Shown here: one piece after another, positions 45,009 to 53,295 of the stretch | Layout: each line of letters opens with the position of its first letter | How positions within the stretch are numbered: the first letter of the stretch is position 1 | From: Candidatus Poribacteria bacterium | Lineage (GTDB): Bacteria; Poribacteria; WGA-4E; WGA-3G | Direction: 5' to 3' | Assembly (NCBI GenBank): GCA_021295715.1 | Contig: JAGWBV010000012.1 | Span: 36,851 to 100,850 of the forward strand | DNA: 64,000 nt | Made by a program: the position numbers and the translations under genes | The notes under the pieces: model-generated | Told to the model about the DNA's origin: nothing | What the model saw: the letters and a program-made list of their open reading frames with translations, nothing else | Database searches by the model: none

Positions 45009-45028
45009 GCCGCAAGGAAAGTTAAAAG
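45009..45028 (+). repeat. Orphan CGCAAGG leader box
   Basis: GCCGCAAGGAAAGTTAAAAG lies between two converging genes and overlaps the end of the ABC ATPase gene. No start codon or gene follows it on this strand, so this copy cannot serve translation of a real gene. Confidence 0.7.
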
Positions 45029-46116
45029 ACTGTCAAGGATTCACCTGTTTCTGGGTGAAACAGGTGCGCTTTCTCCATATCAAAACGAACGGTCAACTGC
45101 GCGTTGTGTTGCGGCATATCGATGAGGTCGGATTGCGCAACGAAACTGCTCTTCTCTGTCCGCAGATACAGGAGGGCATGGTTTCCGAGCGGCTCAACCA
45201 GTTCCACCTGCGTATCAACGCTGTTGTTCCCGTTTTCGCCGACGTGAATATCCTCTGGACGGATGCCGAGCGTCACCGAATCCCCTGAAAGTTTGCTGAG
45301 TGCAGACTGGAGATGGTCATTCAGTTCCACTTTGAAGGTTTCAAATCTGAGCATCGGGTCGCTGCCGTTGGTCACGATGTCCGTCTCTATAAAGTTCATC
45401 GGCGGTGTCCCGATGAATCCACCGACGAATTGGTTCGCCGGTTGATGATAGAGCGTTCCGGGATCGGCAATCTGCTGGATTTTTCCCTCATTGATGACCA
45501 CGATCTGGTCACCCATCGTCATCGCTTCAACTTGATCGTGCGTAACATAGACGATGGTGGCGTTCAGTCGGTCGTGCAGACGACTGATTTCCATCCGCAT
45601 TTGCACGCGTAGTTTCGCATCGAGGTTGCTCAACGGTTCATCGAATAGGAATACTTTGGGGTGCCGAACGATCGCCCTACCGACTGCAACGCGTTGGCGT
45701 TCACCGCCGGAGAGATGCTTCGGTTTACGGTTCAAGAGATGCGAGATGCTCAGGATCTCCGCTGCCTCTTTGACACGCTCGTCGATCTCTGATTTCGGAT
45801 ATTTCCGAAGTTTCAACCCGAACGCCATGTTCTTATACACCGTCATGTGTGGATAGAGGGCGTAGTTTTGGAAGACCATGGCGATGTCCCGATCTTTGGG
45901 TGGGATGTCGTTGATACGCTCATCATCAATATAAATATCGCCTTCCGTTATCTCTTCTAATCCAGCGATCATCCGCAAGAGTGTTGATTTCCCACATCCC
46001 GACGGACCAACGAGCACAGTAAACGACTCATCGGGGATTTGAAAATCTGCCTGTTCAACTGCGAGAACATCGCCGTCGTAAATTTTGGTGACATCTTTTA
46101 AAGTAAGGTGTGCCAT
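45022..46116 (-). CDS. Sugar ABC transporter ATP-binding protein (MalK/UgpC-like)
   Basis: A 364-aa protein from the ATG at 46116 (MAHLTLKDVTK), which has AAGGAGAGG upstream. Walker A GPSGCGKSTLL, Q-loop QNYALYPHM, signature LSGGERQRVAVGRA, Walker B VFLFDEPLSNLDA and switch His VTHDQVEAM are all intact. The C-terminal TOBE/OB region (about 235-364: LGIRPEDIHV) marks the MalK/UgpC subfamily that energises binding-protein-dependent sugar or glycerol-phosphate import. No permease or binding-protein gene is adjacent, so it may serve several transporters. Confidence 0.93.
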   Translation of the reverse strand: MAHLTLKDVTKIYDGDVLAVEQADFQIPDESFTVLVGPSGCGKSTLLRMIAGLEEITEGDIYIDDERINDIPPKDRDIAMVFQNYALYPHMTVYKNMAFGLKLRKYPKSEIDERVKEAAEILSISHLLNRKPKHLSGGERQRVAVGRAIVRHPKVFLFDEPLSNLDAKLRVQMRMEISRLHDRLNATIVYVTHDQVEAMTMGDQIVVINEGKIQQIADPGTLYHQPANQFVGGFIGTPPMNFIETDIVTNGSDPMLRFETFKVELNDHLQSALSKLSGDSVTLGIRPEDIHVGENGNNSVDTQVELVEPLGNHALLYLRTEKSSFVAQSDLIDMPQHNAQLTVRFDMEKAHLFHPETGESLTVF

Positions 46117-46175
46117 TGCCTCTCCTTGAAACTGCAATAAAATTTCCTACTGACTGGCGGATACGCTATTATAAA

Positions 46176-46329
46176 TAGGACTTACGCAATTTTGATCGTA
46201 GCACGCTCTGGTAGATACGGATGTTGAAAAAACGCCGACGGTCTTCTGGCACAAACTAAAAGTTTTGCGGCGTACTCGCCCAGATGCGAGGTGCATCATG
46301 CTACGAAAGAGCGACGTGCGTAAGTCCTA
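46176..46329. mobile_element. MITE with 13-bp perfect inverted repeats and TA flanks
   Basis: TAGGACTTACGCA (46176-46188) and TGCGTAAGTCCTA (46317-46329) are perfect inverse copies enclosing about 128 bases with no ORF. The terminal TA on each side fits the target-site duplication of IS630/Tc1-mariner elements. The right TA provides the TAG stop codon of the neighbouring TPR-thioredoxin gene. Confidence 0.88.
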
Positions 46330-47349
46330 CTCTTTTTTTGCTGCCAGTTTCGCGAGATTTTCCTTCACCAGGTCCGCGACGGCATGTTCAAGGGCGTGTC
46401 CGCGGAGGTTCGTTTTGCGGATAACACCTTCACCGTCAATCAGGAAGGTTGACGGAATTGCGCGTACCTTGTACAGATTACCAATCTTGCCGCTCTTGTC
46501 CCAATATTGGAGCCAGCCCAGTTCCTCTGTTTTAATATAAGCCTCAAGGGGTTCTGCTGACCTATCCAGACTGATACCGATAATCTGGAACTTCTGATCT
46601 TTATACTTTTCGTAAGTCTTTTTGACGTTCGGTATCTCTGCGATGCAAGGACTGCACCATGTTGCCCAGAAATCGAGCAACACGACCTGTCCGCGATATT
46701 TCTCCAATGAGAGTTCTTCGCCGTTCAGATCCGTCACCTGAAAATCCAGTGCTGGCTTCCCGATCCACTGCCTTGGATTCATGCTCGCCCCGGGTGGTTT
46801 CGGTAATTCACCCTTGCGTTCAGTTATGTCCTGTTCGAGAATCTTCTTCGCAAATTTCGCCTGTGATCGTGAACCGTACTTCGGATGGTCTATCAATTTT
46901 TGGTACGCACTGTCTGCTGCGTCGTGATTGCCGAGTTTGTCATGTGCCAGGCCCAAATCTAACAGACACCGTTCAACATAACGAGCCTTAGGATACTCCT
47001 TGATGACGATTTCAAACGATTTTATGCCCTCTTCAACACGTTCCAACTGAACTAAGGCGTTGCCGAGAAGGTAATAGACTTCATCCACGCGTCTGTATTC
47101 CGGGTGTGCCGCGACAAAATCGGCAGATTTCTCAACTAATTTCTCTAAGTCTGCCTGTTCGCTCCGCTGCTTGAGACTCTTGGAAATTGCCTTAATTTCC
47201 TGATATATGTAAGCGGCTTTCCTCGGGGCAGCGCTGACGAGATTCGCACAAAAACCTATGAACACGAGACTGCTGAGCACGCATATAAGATGCGCACAGA
47301 GGTATCTATTTCTGCTTTGTTGTGAAGTTATTTCATTTCGGGAGAACAT
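46327..47349 (-). CDS. TPR plus TlpA-like thioredoxin protein (CSPC)
   Basis: A 340-aa protein from the ATG at 47349 with AGGAGGT upstream; longer frames are not supported. It has a signal peptide (about 1-41, ending LVSAAP), TPR-like helices (about 45-170), then a TlpA/AhpC-type thioredoxin fold: PALDFQVTDLNGEELSL, VVLLDFWATWCSPC with the redox motif CSPC, IIGISLD and the cis-Pro in RAIPSTFLIDGEG. It probably reduces periplasmic disulfides. The last codons run into the MITE at 46329, which supplies the TAG stop. It is a tandem duplicate of the 47730 gene. Confidence 0.9.
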   Translation of the reverse strand: MFSRNEITSQQSRNRYLCAHLICVLSSLVFIGFCANLVSAAPRKAAYIYQEIKAISKSLKQRSEQADLEKLVEKSADFVAAHPEYRRVDEVYYLLGNALVQLERVEEGIKSFEIVIKEYPKARYVERCLLDLGLAHDKLGNHDAADSAYQKLIDHPKYGSRSQAKFAKKILEQDITERKGELPKPPGASMNPRQWIGKPALDFQVTDLNGEELSLEKYRGQVVLLDFWATWCSPCIAEIPNVKKTYEKYKDQKFQIIGISLDRSAEPLEAYIKTEELGWLQYWDKSGKIGNLYKVRAIPSTFLIDGEGVIRKTNLRGHALEHAVADLVKENLAKLAAKKE

Positions 47350-47457
47350 TGTTGACCTCCTCTGTATGAATCTATGTACAACGTTTATAGGAACTTTTTC
47401 GCGCTTCCTCGGTAGGTACAGTTTGGAACCGGACCACATAAGTGACAATTTCGTACT

Positions 47458-47695
47458 GTAGGTTGGGTTGAAGGGAATTCAGAAGACAGATGTAGAGATC
47501 CAAACACCCTCAAATCCACCATAGTCCCGTATGTACGCAAAAACATAGTGAAACCCAACCTCATACCGCAGCGTTTCGGAAACCGCAAAAGCGTTGGGTT
47601 TCACTTCATATCTCTGAAATCGAAGGTGTATAGAGAAGATGTCCTTTTTCTTTGAATCAGCGGAACTCTGGTATTCCTCGTTCAACCCAACCTAC
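47458..47695. mobile_element. 238-bp MITE-like element with 15-bp inverted repeats
   Basis: GTAGGTTGGGTTGAA (47458-47472) and TTCAACCCAACCTAC (47681-47695) are perfect inverse copies. An internal 12-bp palindrome, GTGAAACCCAAC (47548-47559) and GTTGGGTTTCAC (47593-47604), can form a second stem. No ORF is supported. The same terminal sequence occurs alone at 34583. Confidence 0.85.
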
Positions 47696-47729
47696 GATGC
47701 TATGCTGCTTCAACATCTGTGTAGAATTC

Positions 47730-48737
47730 TTAATTCGCCAAATTCTCCCGCACGAGCTCCGCAACCGCACTCTCAAGTGCGAGACCGCGGAGATTCACCC
47801 TACGGACGATACCCGCCCCGTCAATCAGAAACGTAGATGGGATCGCTTGCACATTGTATAAACCGCTTATCTGACCGGTGCTGTCCAAATACTGCCGCCA
47901 CTCGATTCCCTCTCGCTGAATGTATGCCTCAAGCGGTGCTATTGAGCTATCCAAACTAATCCCGATGATGTGGAACTTTCGATCTCTGTGTTTCGCATAA
48001 GCCAGCTTAACGTTCGGCATCTCCGCGATACAGGGACCGCACCACGTTGCCCAGAAATCGAGCAGCACGACCTGTCCGCGATACTGTTCGAGTGAAAGTT
48101 CCTCACCCCTTATGTCCATCACACGGAAATCTGGTGCGGGTTTACTTACAAATGGGTTCCGACTCGGGCGTGGGATCGCTACAGATGCGCTTGATATTTC
48201 ACCTGTTCGCTGCGTTTTATCCTGTTCAAGAAGTTGCTGCACTGTTGCAGCGTATCTGCCGCTACGGTATTTTGGGTGATTTGCCAGTTTTTCGTAAAGA
48301 GCATCTGCTTTATAATGCTCACTGATTTTGTCGTAGGCTAATCCGAGTGTGAGCAGACTTGGTTCGACGTAGGTGGCATAAGGATAGTCCCTGATGAGTT
48401 CTTCAAGGACCTCAATGCCATCTTCAGTGCGCTGTCGTTCAACTAAGATGGTACCCAAAAAATAGTAGGCTTCATCTACCTGTCTGTGTTTCGGGTAGGT
48501 CTTGATGAAAGCCCTTAATTTCTCAATCAACGCATCATAATCAGCCGGTTCACCACCCTTTGAAAGTTCATTGAGATCGGTTTTAATTTCGCTATACGCG
48601 CGATTGGCTGAAACCGAATCCGAAATCGTTGCGGTAAGCGTTGAATTCACACAGGAAGCCATCAATAGCAATCCCGTGAGCACGATAATAAGGTGCTGCC
48701 AACCCTTTATTTTGATACGCGCGTTTCTCGGAAACAT
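47730..48737 (-). CDS. TPR plus TlpA-like thioredoxin lipoprotein (CGPC)
   Basis: A 335-aa paralogue of the 46327 protein. The signal ends in a lipobox (LLLMASC), so it is likely lipid-anchored rather than soluble. TPR-like helices cover about 45-165, and the thioredoxin domain has DFRVMDIRGEELSLEQYRGQ, LLDFWATWCGPC and QAIPSTFLIDGAG. The active site is CGPC against CSPC in the neighbour, which suggests different redox potentials. AAGGAGACAG precedes the ATG. The pair arose by tandem duplication. Confidence 0.9.
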   Translation of the reverse strand: MFPRNARIKIKGWQHLIIVLTGLLLMASCVNSTLTATISDSVSANRAYSEIKTDLNELSKGGEPADYDALIEKLRAFIKTYPKHRQVDEAYYFLGTILVERQRTEDGIEVLEELIRDYPYATYVEPSLLTLGLAYDKISEHYKADALYEKLANHPKYRSGRYAATVQQLLEQDKTQRTGEISSASVAIPRPSRNPFVSKPAPDFRVMDIRGEELSLEQYRGQVVLLDFWATWCGPCIAEMPNVKLAYAKHRDRKFHIIGISLDSSIAPLEAYIQREGIEWRQYLDSTGQISGLYNVQAIPSTFLIDGAGIVRRVNLRGLALESAVAELVRENLAN

Positions 48738-48768
48738 TGTCTGTCTCCTTCAGGTGAATTGGCGTGTG

Positions 48769-49359
48769 TTAGACGGCGTTACGGTAGGAGTACGCCAGTA
48801 ACAGTTTGATCTCTTCCGCCTGTACCTGTTGCAAGAAGCGGGTTACATCCGAGTCGGTGTCGCCTTCGGCGGCTTGGCACCAATCAATAAACTGGTAAGA
48901 ATCCCAATTTTCTTGCGCCGCGACAGTCTCTCCGATCTCTGTGAGTGCGTCCGATGGGTTCGCTGTTTCTTTGAAAAGTGTGAGTGCGCTTTCACGGAGT
49001 GCTGGGAAGATCGGGTGTGTCCCGACTCTGCCGAACCAATACTTGGAATTGGGGTAATCCGGTTCGCGGCGATGCATGATGCCGTGCCAGTAGCTGCCTG
49101 TCTGATCCGCTAATCCCTGTGAGATCGTATGCGATTCATCCAATGCGTCGTTCCACAGAAGTAAACCGCTTTTAATGGCTTCACCAAACGTCGTATTTTT
49201 CAATGATTCTCCGTCGAAAAGATCGTCGAGGGATGCCGCTTCCAAAGTATCCGTCAGTTCACTGTTCCACGCTTTCTGTGGCACGAGTGTCGGGAGCGGG
49301 TTACCCGTTTCTAATTTTTCGATAACTTCGGCGATTGCTGATGTATATGTTGCGTTCAT
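48769..49359 (-). CDS. Conserved hypothetical protein, 196 aa
   Basis: It starts at the ATG at 49359 with TTAAGGAG upstream. It is a soluble, mostly helical protein. The central YWHGIMHRREPDYPNSKYWF and VGTHPIFPAL segment is striking (His, Arg and Trp rich) and resembles uncharacterised proteins in environmental genomes that I cannot name. The C-terminus has QEIKLL-like helices. It is encoded just upstream of the TPR-thioredoxin pair on the same strand, separated by 31 bases. Confidence 0.68.
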   Translation of the reverse strand: MNATYTSAIAEVIEKLETGNPLPTLVPQKAWNSELTDTLEAASLDDLFDGESLKNTTFGEAIKSGLLLWNDALDESHTISQGLADQTGSYWHGIMHRREPDYPNSKYWFGRVGTHPIFPALRESALTLFKETANPSDALTEIGETVAAQENWDSYQFIDWCQAAEGDTDSDVTRFLQQVQAEEIKLLLAYSYRNAV

Positions 49360-49668
49360 AGGAAACTCCTTAAGATCCAAATGGGTCTAATTTGAAAGTA
49401 ATTTACCATCTTTTGCGAAATAAATCAAGCGTTTTCAGATTTTTCCCAAAGAGGTCGCGGCATCCTACACCAATTTTTTTGACCGTTTCTTTCAGATATG
49501 CTATTATCGTTAACCTGAGTTGCCACCTTTGTAGCATAATCTTTTAGATTGTGCCTGTGGGTGTGCAAACTGAAAGTTTACGCTACAAAATCTCATTTAA
49601 AAGTGATGTCTTCCTGTAGGATTTCTGATAGTGACATTTCGATCACGTCCAAACGAGGATATTGTGTT

Positions 49669-52245
49669 ATGCAAGTGGGAACACTCTATACCTTTTTCAT
49701 CGTTGCGTGCATAGTCGTTGGTTTCATAGCACAAGCAACGGCGCAAAATCCTGCCGATACTGAGATAGCGACAGCCGTATCGGGGGATTACTTCGACCAG
49801 GTCACACTATTTTCCGATGGCAGGATCACGCGTTTTACACAGATGCCGATTCGTGTCCACATCTCGCCTACTCTCAAAGTTTTGCCCTATCTTGCCGAGA
49901 TCCGTTACGCCATGCGCACTTGGGAGATTGCATCCAACGGGAAAATCCGTTTTGAAGAGACCGAGGTGTTGGAGCAAGCAGACATCGGCGTTACTTCAAT
50001 TGCCAGCGGTCGCCTGAAACTATTAGATACGCCGCTCGGCAGTGCCGAATTAGTGCGGCTTAATGATACTCGTCAGTATATTAGCCATCAGCCATCGGTT
50101 TCTACCAACAGTCAGGAAAGAAACCGTAGGAACGGGGTCGCCTCGTCTGCAGTCGTCAGCAATCAGTCTGGAAGCCGACAGCCGACAGCCGACAGCCGAT
50201 ACCCCGATAGCCAATTCGCAGTAGAGGTTATTCTGGTATTAGAAAGTGATGACAGCATCGGTGAACTCTCACAGGAAGAGATGCGGACGGTATGCCTGCA
50301 TGAATTCGGGCACGCCATCGGGCTGTGGGGGCATAGTCCAGATGATGCGGATGTCTGTCACGCGCTGGCAACGGCACAACATCCAACGCATCGCGATATC
50401 AACACCTTGCTGAGGCTCTACAACACACCGATCGATACACCGCAACACGAGATCGCTATTGAGGTTATAAAGAAAGAACTCCAAACCAATCCAAGACAAG
50501 CACGGACGCACTATCTGCTCGGGGCAGTCTACTTTGACAAAGGCGATATGACACTCGCAATCGCCAGTTTCCAAGAGTGCCTCGGTATCGATCCTAATTT
50601 TGAACCGGCGAGGCAGAGACTGATTCAAGCTTACCAAAAGACAGGACAGTCGCCCCAAGCGATCCGTTTGGTTGAACAGAGCGTGAGAAGCCAGCAAAGA
50701 GACCGTTCGTTCCGTGAAAGTGCTGATTCCTATAACTACCTCGGCACACTCTATTATCGTCAAGGCGATGTTGGCAAGGCAATACAAGCGTTCGAGAGTG
50801 CGCTTGAACGCTCACCGCACCACAAAGCCGCGAAACGGAATCTACACCAACTCCTACGCCAAAAAGCATTCAACGCTCTGGAGCGGAAAGCTTTTGACGA
50901 GGCGACCGCATATTTTCAGAGAGCCGTCCATCTCGATCCACAGAACGCTACCTCGTATCGGCTTATGGCGGACGGATATGCCCATGTTTCTCAGTTTTCC
51001 AAAGCGATCACACATTACCAAAAGGCGTTAGAAATCGCCCCGGACGATGCGGAGGCGCGGGAGAACCTCGTCCAGAGTTATAATAACTACGGTGTGACGC
51101 TCCGGAATAACAGTGAATGGGATGCGGCAATTCTCGCCTATCGGAACGCTTTGAAACTACAACCGACCTATCAACTCGCGAGAACTAACCTCAGCGATGT
51201 CCTTTGGCAAAAGGCGAATGCACATCGGCAATCGGGACATGCCACCGAGGCAATCGGGACATATCTTGAGTTGCAGAAACTCCATCCAGACGATACGATG
51301 CTCGCCAGTCTGCTTGGGGAACTGTATCTCAAGACACGAAATTATCAGGCGGCGATTTCGGCGTTTCATAAGGTCTACACGACACTGCCTACCGACTCAC
51401 AGGCGCGGCATAACCTCATCGCTGCGTATCAACAGTATGCACAAGCCTTGAGAAATCGGAGAGATTACAGGACCGCGGTGGTGCAGCTGCGGAAGGCGGT
51501 GGACCTCTTTCCGACTGGCATCAATCTCCGTTTGAGTTTGGCGCAAGCGTATCAACACATAGGAAAATATGAACAAGCACGGGGCGAATTGGAACGGATT
51601 TTGGTGGACGCGCCTAACAATGCAAACGCAAGAAAAGAACTCGTGAACCTCCAGATCCGTCGTGGAAATGCCCTGATGAATCGGAAGAAATACGCAGCAG
51701 CGGTCACTGTGTTTGAAGCGATTCCGGCATCTGAGAAAACTATAGATATGCACAACATGATCGGGTATCTCTATCTTGTTCAGAATGAGCATCTGAGCGC
51801 GTTGGCGACTTTTGAAACTGTGCTCACCAAACATCCGAGGAATACCGTCGCGTATCAAAATTTACTCTCGATTGAATCGCAGCTCGATCTGGTGCTTGAC
51901 AAAGCGAAAACGGCAGCCGTTCCAGCACCGAATGCCGATGATATTTCCTCAGACGCTGATGTCGAAACCACTAAGCCCGATCCGATAGCAGAGAAACTCT
52001 CCCGCGTGCGGTGTGTGCTTGCGCGCTGTTTAATGGACCGCAAACAACCCAAAAATGCGATGGAGAAATATCGACAGGCATTGCAAGCGAAACCTTATAC
52101 ACCAGAATTACAAACTCTGCTTATTGGCACTGGCAGACAACTCGCCAACCAGTTTCGTGAAAGAGACGATGGCAACAGCAGTGAAACGATTCTGCGCTGG
52201 GTAGAGGAATTGGATAACGATGGCGAAGAGACGCTCGAACCGTAA
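49669..52245 (+). CDS. Secreted metzincin-like protease with TPR repeats
   Basis: An 858-aa protein from the ATG at 49669; the upstream part of the frame lacks a signal sequence. The signal peptide is residues 1-25 (FFIVACIVVGFIAQATAQ). The protease domain (about 35-245) ends with LHEFGHAIGLWGHSPDDADV, a full HExxHxxGxxH metzincin zinc site. About 15 TPR units follow (about 260-820: AHYLLGAVYFDKGDMTLAIA, YNYLGTLYYRQGDVGKAIQA). A roughly 45-residue low-complexity insertion (about 140-185) between protease strands is built from dispersed repeat DNA (50092-50200). Confidence 0.88.
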   Translation: MQVGTLYTFFIVACIVVGFIAQATAQNPADTEIATAVSGDYFDQVTLFSDGRITRFTQMPIRVHISPTLKVLPYLAEIRYAMRTWEIASNGKIRFEETEVLEQADIGVTSIASGRLKLLDTPLGSAELVRLNDTRQYISHQPSVSTNSQERNRRNGVASSAVVSNQSGSRQPTADSRYPDSQFAVEVILVLESDDSIGELSQEEMRTVCLHEFGHAIGLWGHSPDDADVCHALATAQHPTHRDINTLLRLYNTPIDTPQHEIAIEVIKKELQTNPRQARTHYLLGAVYFDKGDMTLAIASFQECLGIDPNFEPARQRLIQAYQKTGQSPQAIRLVEQSVRSQQRDRSFRESADSYNYLGTLYYRQGDVGKAIQAFESALERSPHHKAAKRNLHQLLRQKAFNALERKAFDEATAYFQRAVHLDPQNATSYRLMADGYAHVSQFSKAITHYQKALEIAPDDAEARENLVQSYNNYGVTLRNNSEWDAAILAYRNALKLQPTYQLARTNLSDVLWQKANAHRQSGHATEAIGTYLELQKLHPDDTMLASLLGELYLKTRNYQAAISAFHKVYTTLPTDSQARHNLIAAYQQYAQALRNRRDYRTAVVQLRKAVDLFPTGINLRLSLAQAYQHIGKYEQARGELERILVDAPNNANARKELVNLQIRRGNALMNRKKYAAAVTVFEAIPASEKTIDMHNMIGYLYLVQNEHLSALATFETVLTKHPRNTVAYQNLLSIESQLDLVLDKAKTAAVPAPNADDISSDADVETTKPDPIAEKLSRVRCVLARCLMDRKQPKNAMEKYRQALQAKPYTPELQTLLIGTGRQLANQFRERDDGNSSETILRWVEELDNDGEETLEP
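50092..50200 (+). repeat. TCAGCAGTCAG/GCCGACA repeat cluster inside the metzincin gene
   Basis: AACAGTCAGGAAAGAAACC, GTCGTCAGCAATCAGTCTGG and a tandem of GCCGACA units encode SVSTNSQERNRRNG and NQSGSRQPTADSRYPDSQ. The same words occur in spacers at 37.3 and 55.8 kb. Confidence 0.75.
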
Positions 52246-52253
52246 TCCACTAA

Positions 52254-52427
52254 GGTGTTCACCATTTAGATAATTACGCAGAGATTTACGATATGCGCAT
52301 AAGGCGTGGTGGTTCTTGGATACGCGGTGGAGCCAACTTAGAGGTTCATAGCCGAGGCAGTATGGGTGCTGCAGGGACTTCCCGTGAGGTTGGTTTCCGT
52401 TGTGTAAGCGGAGCAGCATCAAATTAA
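52254..52427 (+). pseudogene. FGE/SUMF1-like C-terminal relic
   Basis: After the TAA at 52251 the frame encodes IYDMRIRRGGSWIRGGANLE followed by VHSRGSMGAAGTSREVGFRC and VSGAASN. RGGSW...GFRCV is the characteristic C-terminal signature of formylglycine-generating-enzyme-like domains (compare RGGAW...GFRVV in the intact protein at 55906). About 57 codons remain and the rest of the domain is absent. The remainder of 52428-52640 has only the hairpin at 52501. Confidence 0.7.
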
Positions 52428-52500
52428 CCCAATTCACACTTGATTAGGTTTCATGCAGAGTCATATTAGATATTTCGGTAATTCCATAACCATATTCGGG

Positions 52501-52515
52501 GCGGTTAGAAACCGC
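52501..52515. repeat. GCGGTT-AGA-AACCGC hairpin
   Basis: A short palindrome in the context GGGGCGGTTAGAAACCGCTCC with TACCGAATT downstream. It resembles the TAGGAGCG-type hairpin at 37259. It could also end transcription weakly but lacks a T run. Confidence 0.5.
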
Positions 52516-52640
52516 TCCTACCGAATTAAATACTTGAACTTCATCTAACCTTGTCTTCTGACTGTTGGTTGCTATTTAATCTGAAGGATGGTAAAATTAC
52601 AAACACTCATCAAGGATGTACGGCATAGATTGGACAGAAC

Positions 52641-52994
52641 ATGGGAACTGCCTTTAAAAAAGCCTTCATGGTTTTCATCGGTTTTATTGTCGTTTTGGTT
52701 GGCATTTTGATTGGTGTCATTCAGCACTTCTCCCAATGGTCGCTGCCAGAGACGATACAGATGGTAGACTTTCCAGGGATGTTAGTAGCGGTTTTAGGCG
52801 CGTGCCTCCTGGGTTTGGTCAGTATTGCGTTAACCTTCTATTTGGCACGTGCCTGGATAAGCGAACAGCCGGAACTGGGTGAGCGGATTCTCCGTCTCGC
52901 GCTCGCAGTCAGCATCAGTTTTATTGTTGTTTTCGGGGGATTGGCAGGTGGATTGATTGTTCTACGGACTTTATGGACAATCGGCTTTTTTTAA
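52641..52994 (+). CDS. Three-helix membrane protein, 117 aa
   Basis: Three hydrophobic helices (about 8-30, 45-70 and 85-110) with short polar links (QHFSQWSLPETIQM, ARAWISEQPELGERILR). The ATG has no strong Shine-Dalgarno. I do not recognise a family. It is encoded just upstream of the infC promoter on the same strand. Confidence 0.6.
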   Translation: MGTAFKKAFMVFIGFIVVLVGILIGVIQHFSQWSLPETIQMVDFPGMLVAVLGACLLGLVSIALTFYLARAWISEQPELGERILRLALAVSISFIVVFGGLAGGLIVLRTLWTIGFF

Positions 52995-52995
52995 C

Positions 52996-53024
52996 TTGCA
53001 TTTCCGTTACCGATATGGTATAAT
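52996..53024 (+). promoter_or_regulatory. Sigma-70-like promoter for the infC cluster
   Basis: TTGCAT (52996-53001), a 17-base spacer and TATAAT (53019-53024). It lies about 270 bases upstream of the infC start, implying a long 5' leader. Confidence 0.55.
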
Positions 53025-53295
53025 TAATTAATTCATTCGGGCAATATTGCGAATCGCGCATGTGGCGTGCTTGGCAAGTTCGAGTCGGTAGGACATTTGT
53101 TTCTCCTTTGGGATTGACGGAGAATCAGAATTAAATGTACCTACACATGGATACAGAACGTTTGTAAACAGAGTTATCTTGTATACCGAAGCGCAACGAA
53201 TGCGTTGTTCGCTTCCGTTTCTATATAAGCTTGTAAGCGATGCCTATAGGCTTGCAAGCGGCGCACTGCAGCGCCTTGACTTGGGGGTGTGAAAA
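53025..53295 (+). promoter_or_regulatory. Long 5' leader of infC-rpmI-rplT
   Basis: About 250 bases without an ORF. Near its end, GGCGC-ACTGCA-GCGCC (53260-53275) forms a strong hairpin immediately before the TTGGGGGTG ribosome-site candidate. A GGCTTGCAAGCGG segment matches the centre of the 31-bp palindrome family. In other bacteria this leader is where L20 or IF3 autoregulation acts; whether that holds here is inference. Confidence 0.45.

Noticed and set aside
45001..45288. Plus-strand ORF after the leader box at 45009
   Set aside because: It is antisense to the well-supported ABC ATPase gene and its product has no domain features.
53060..53100. tRNA-like GTTCGAGTC segment
   Set aside because: No acceptor, D or anticodon stems could be formed around it at the right spacing.
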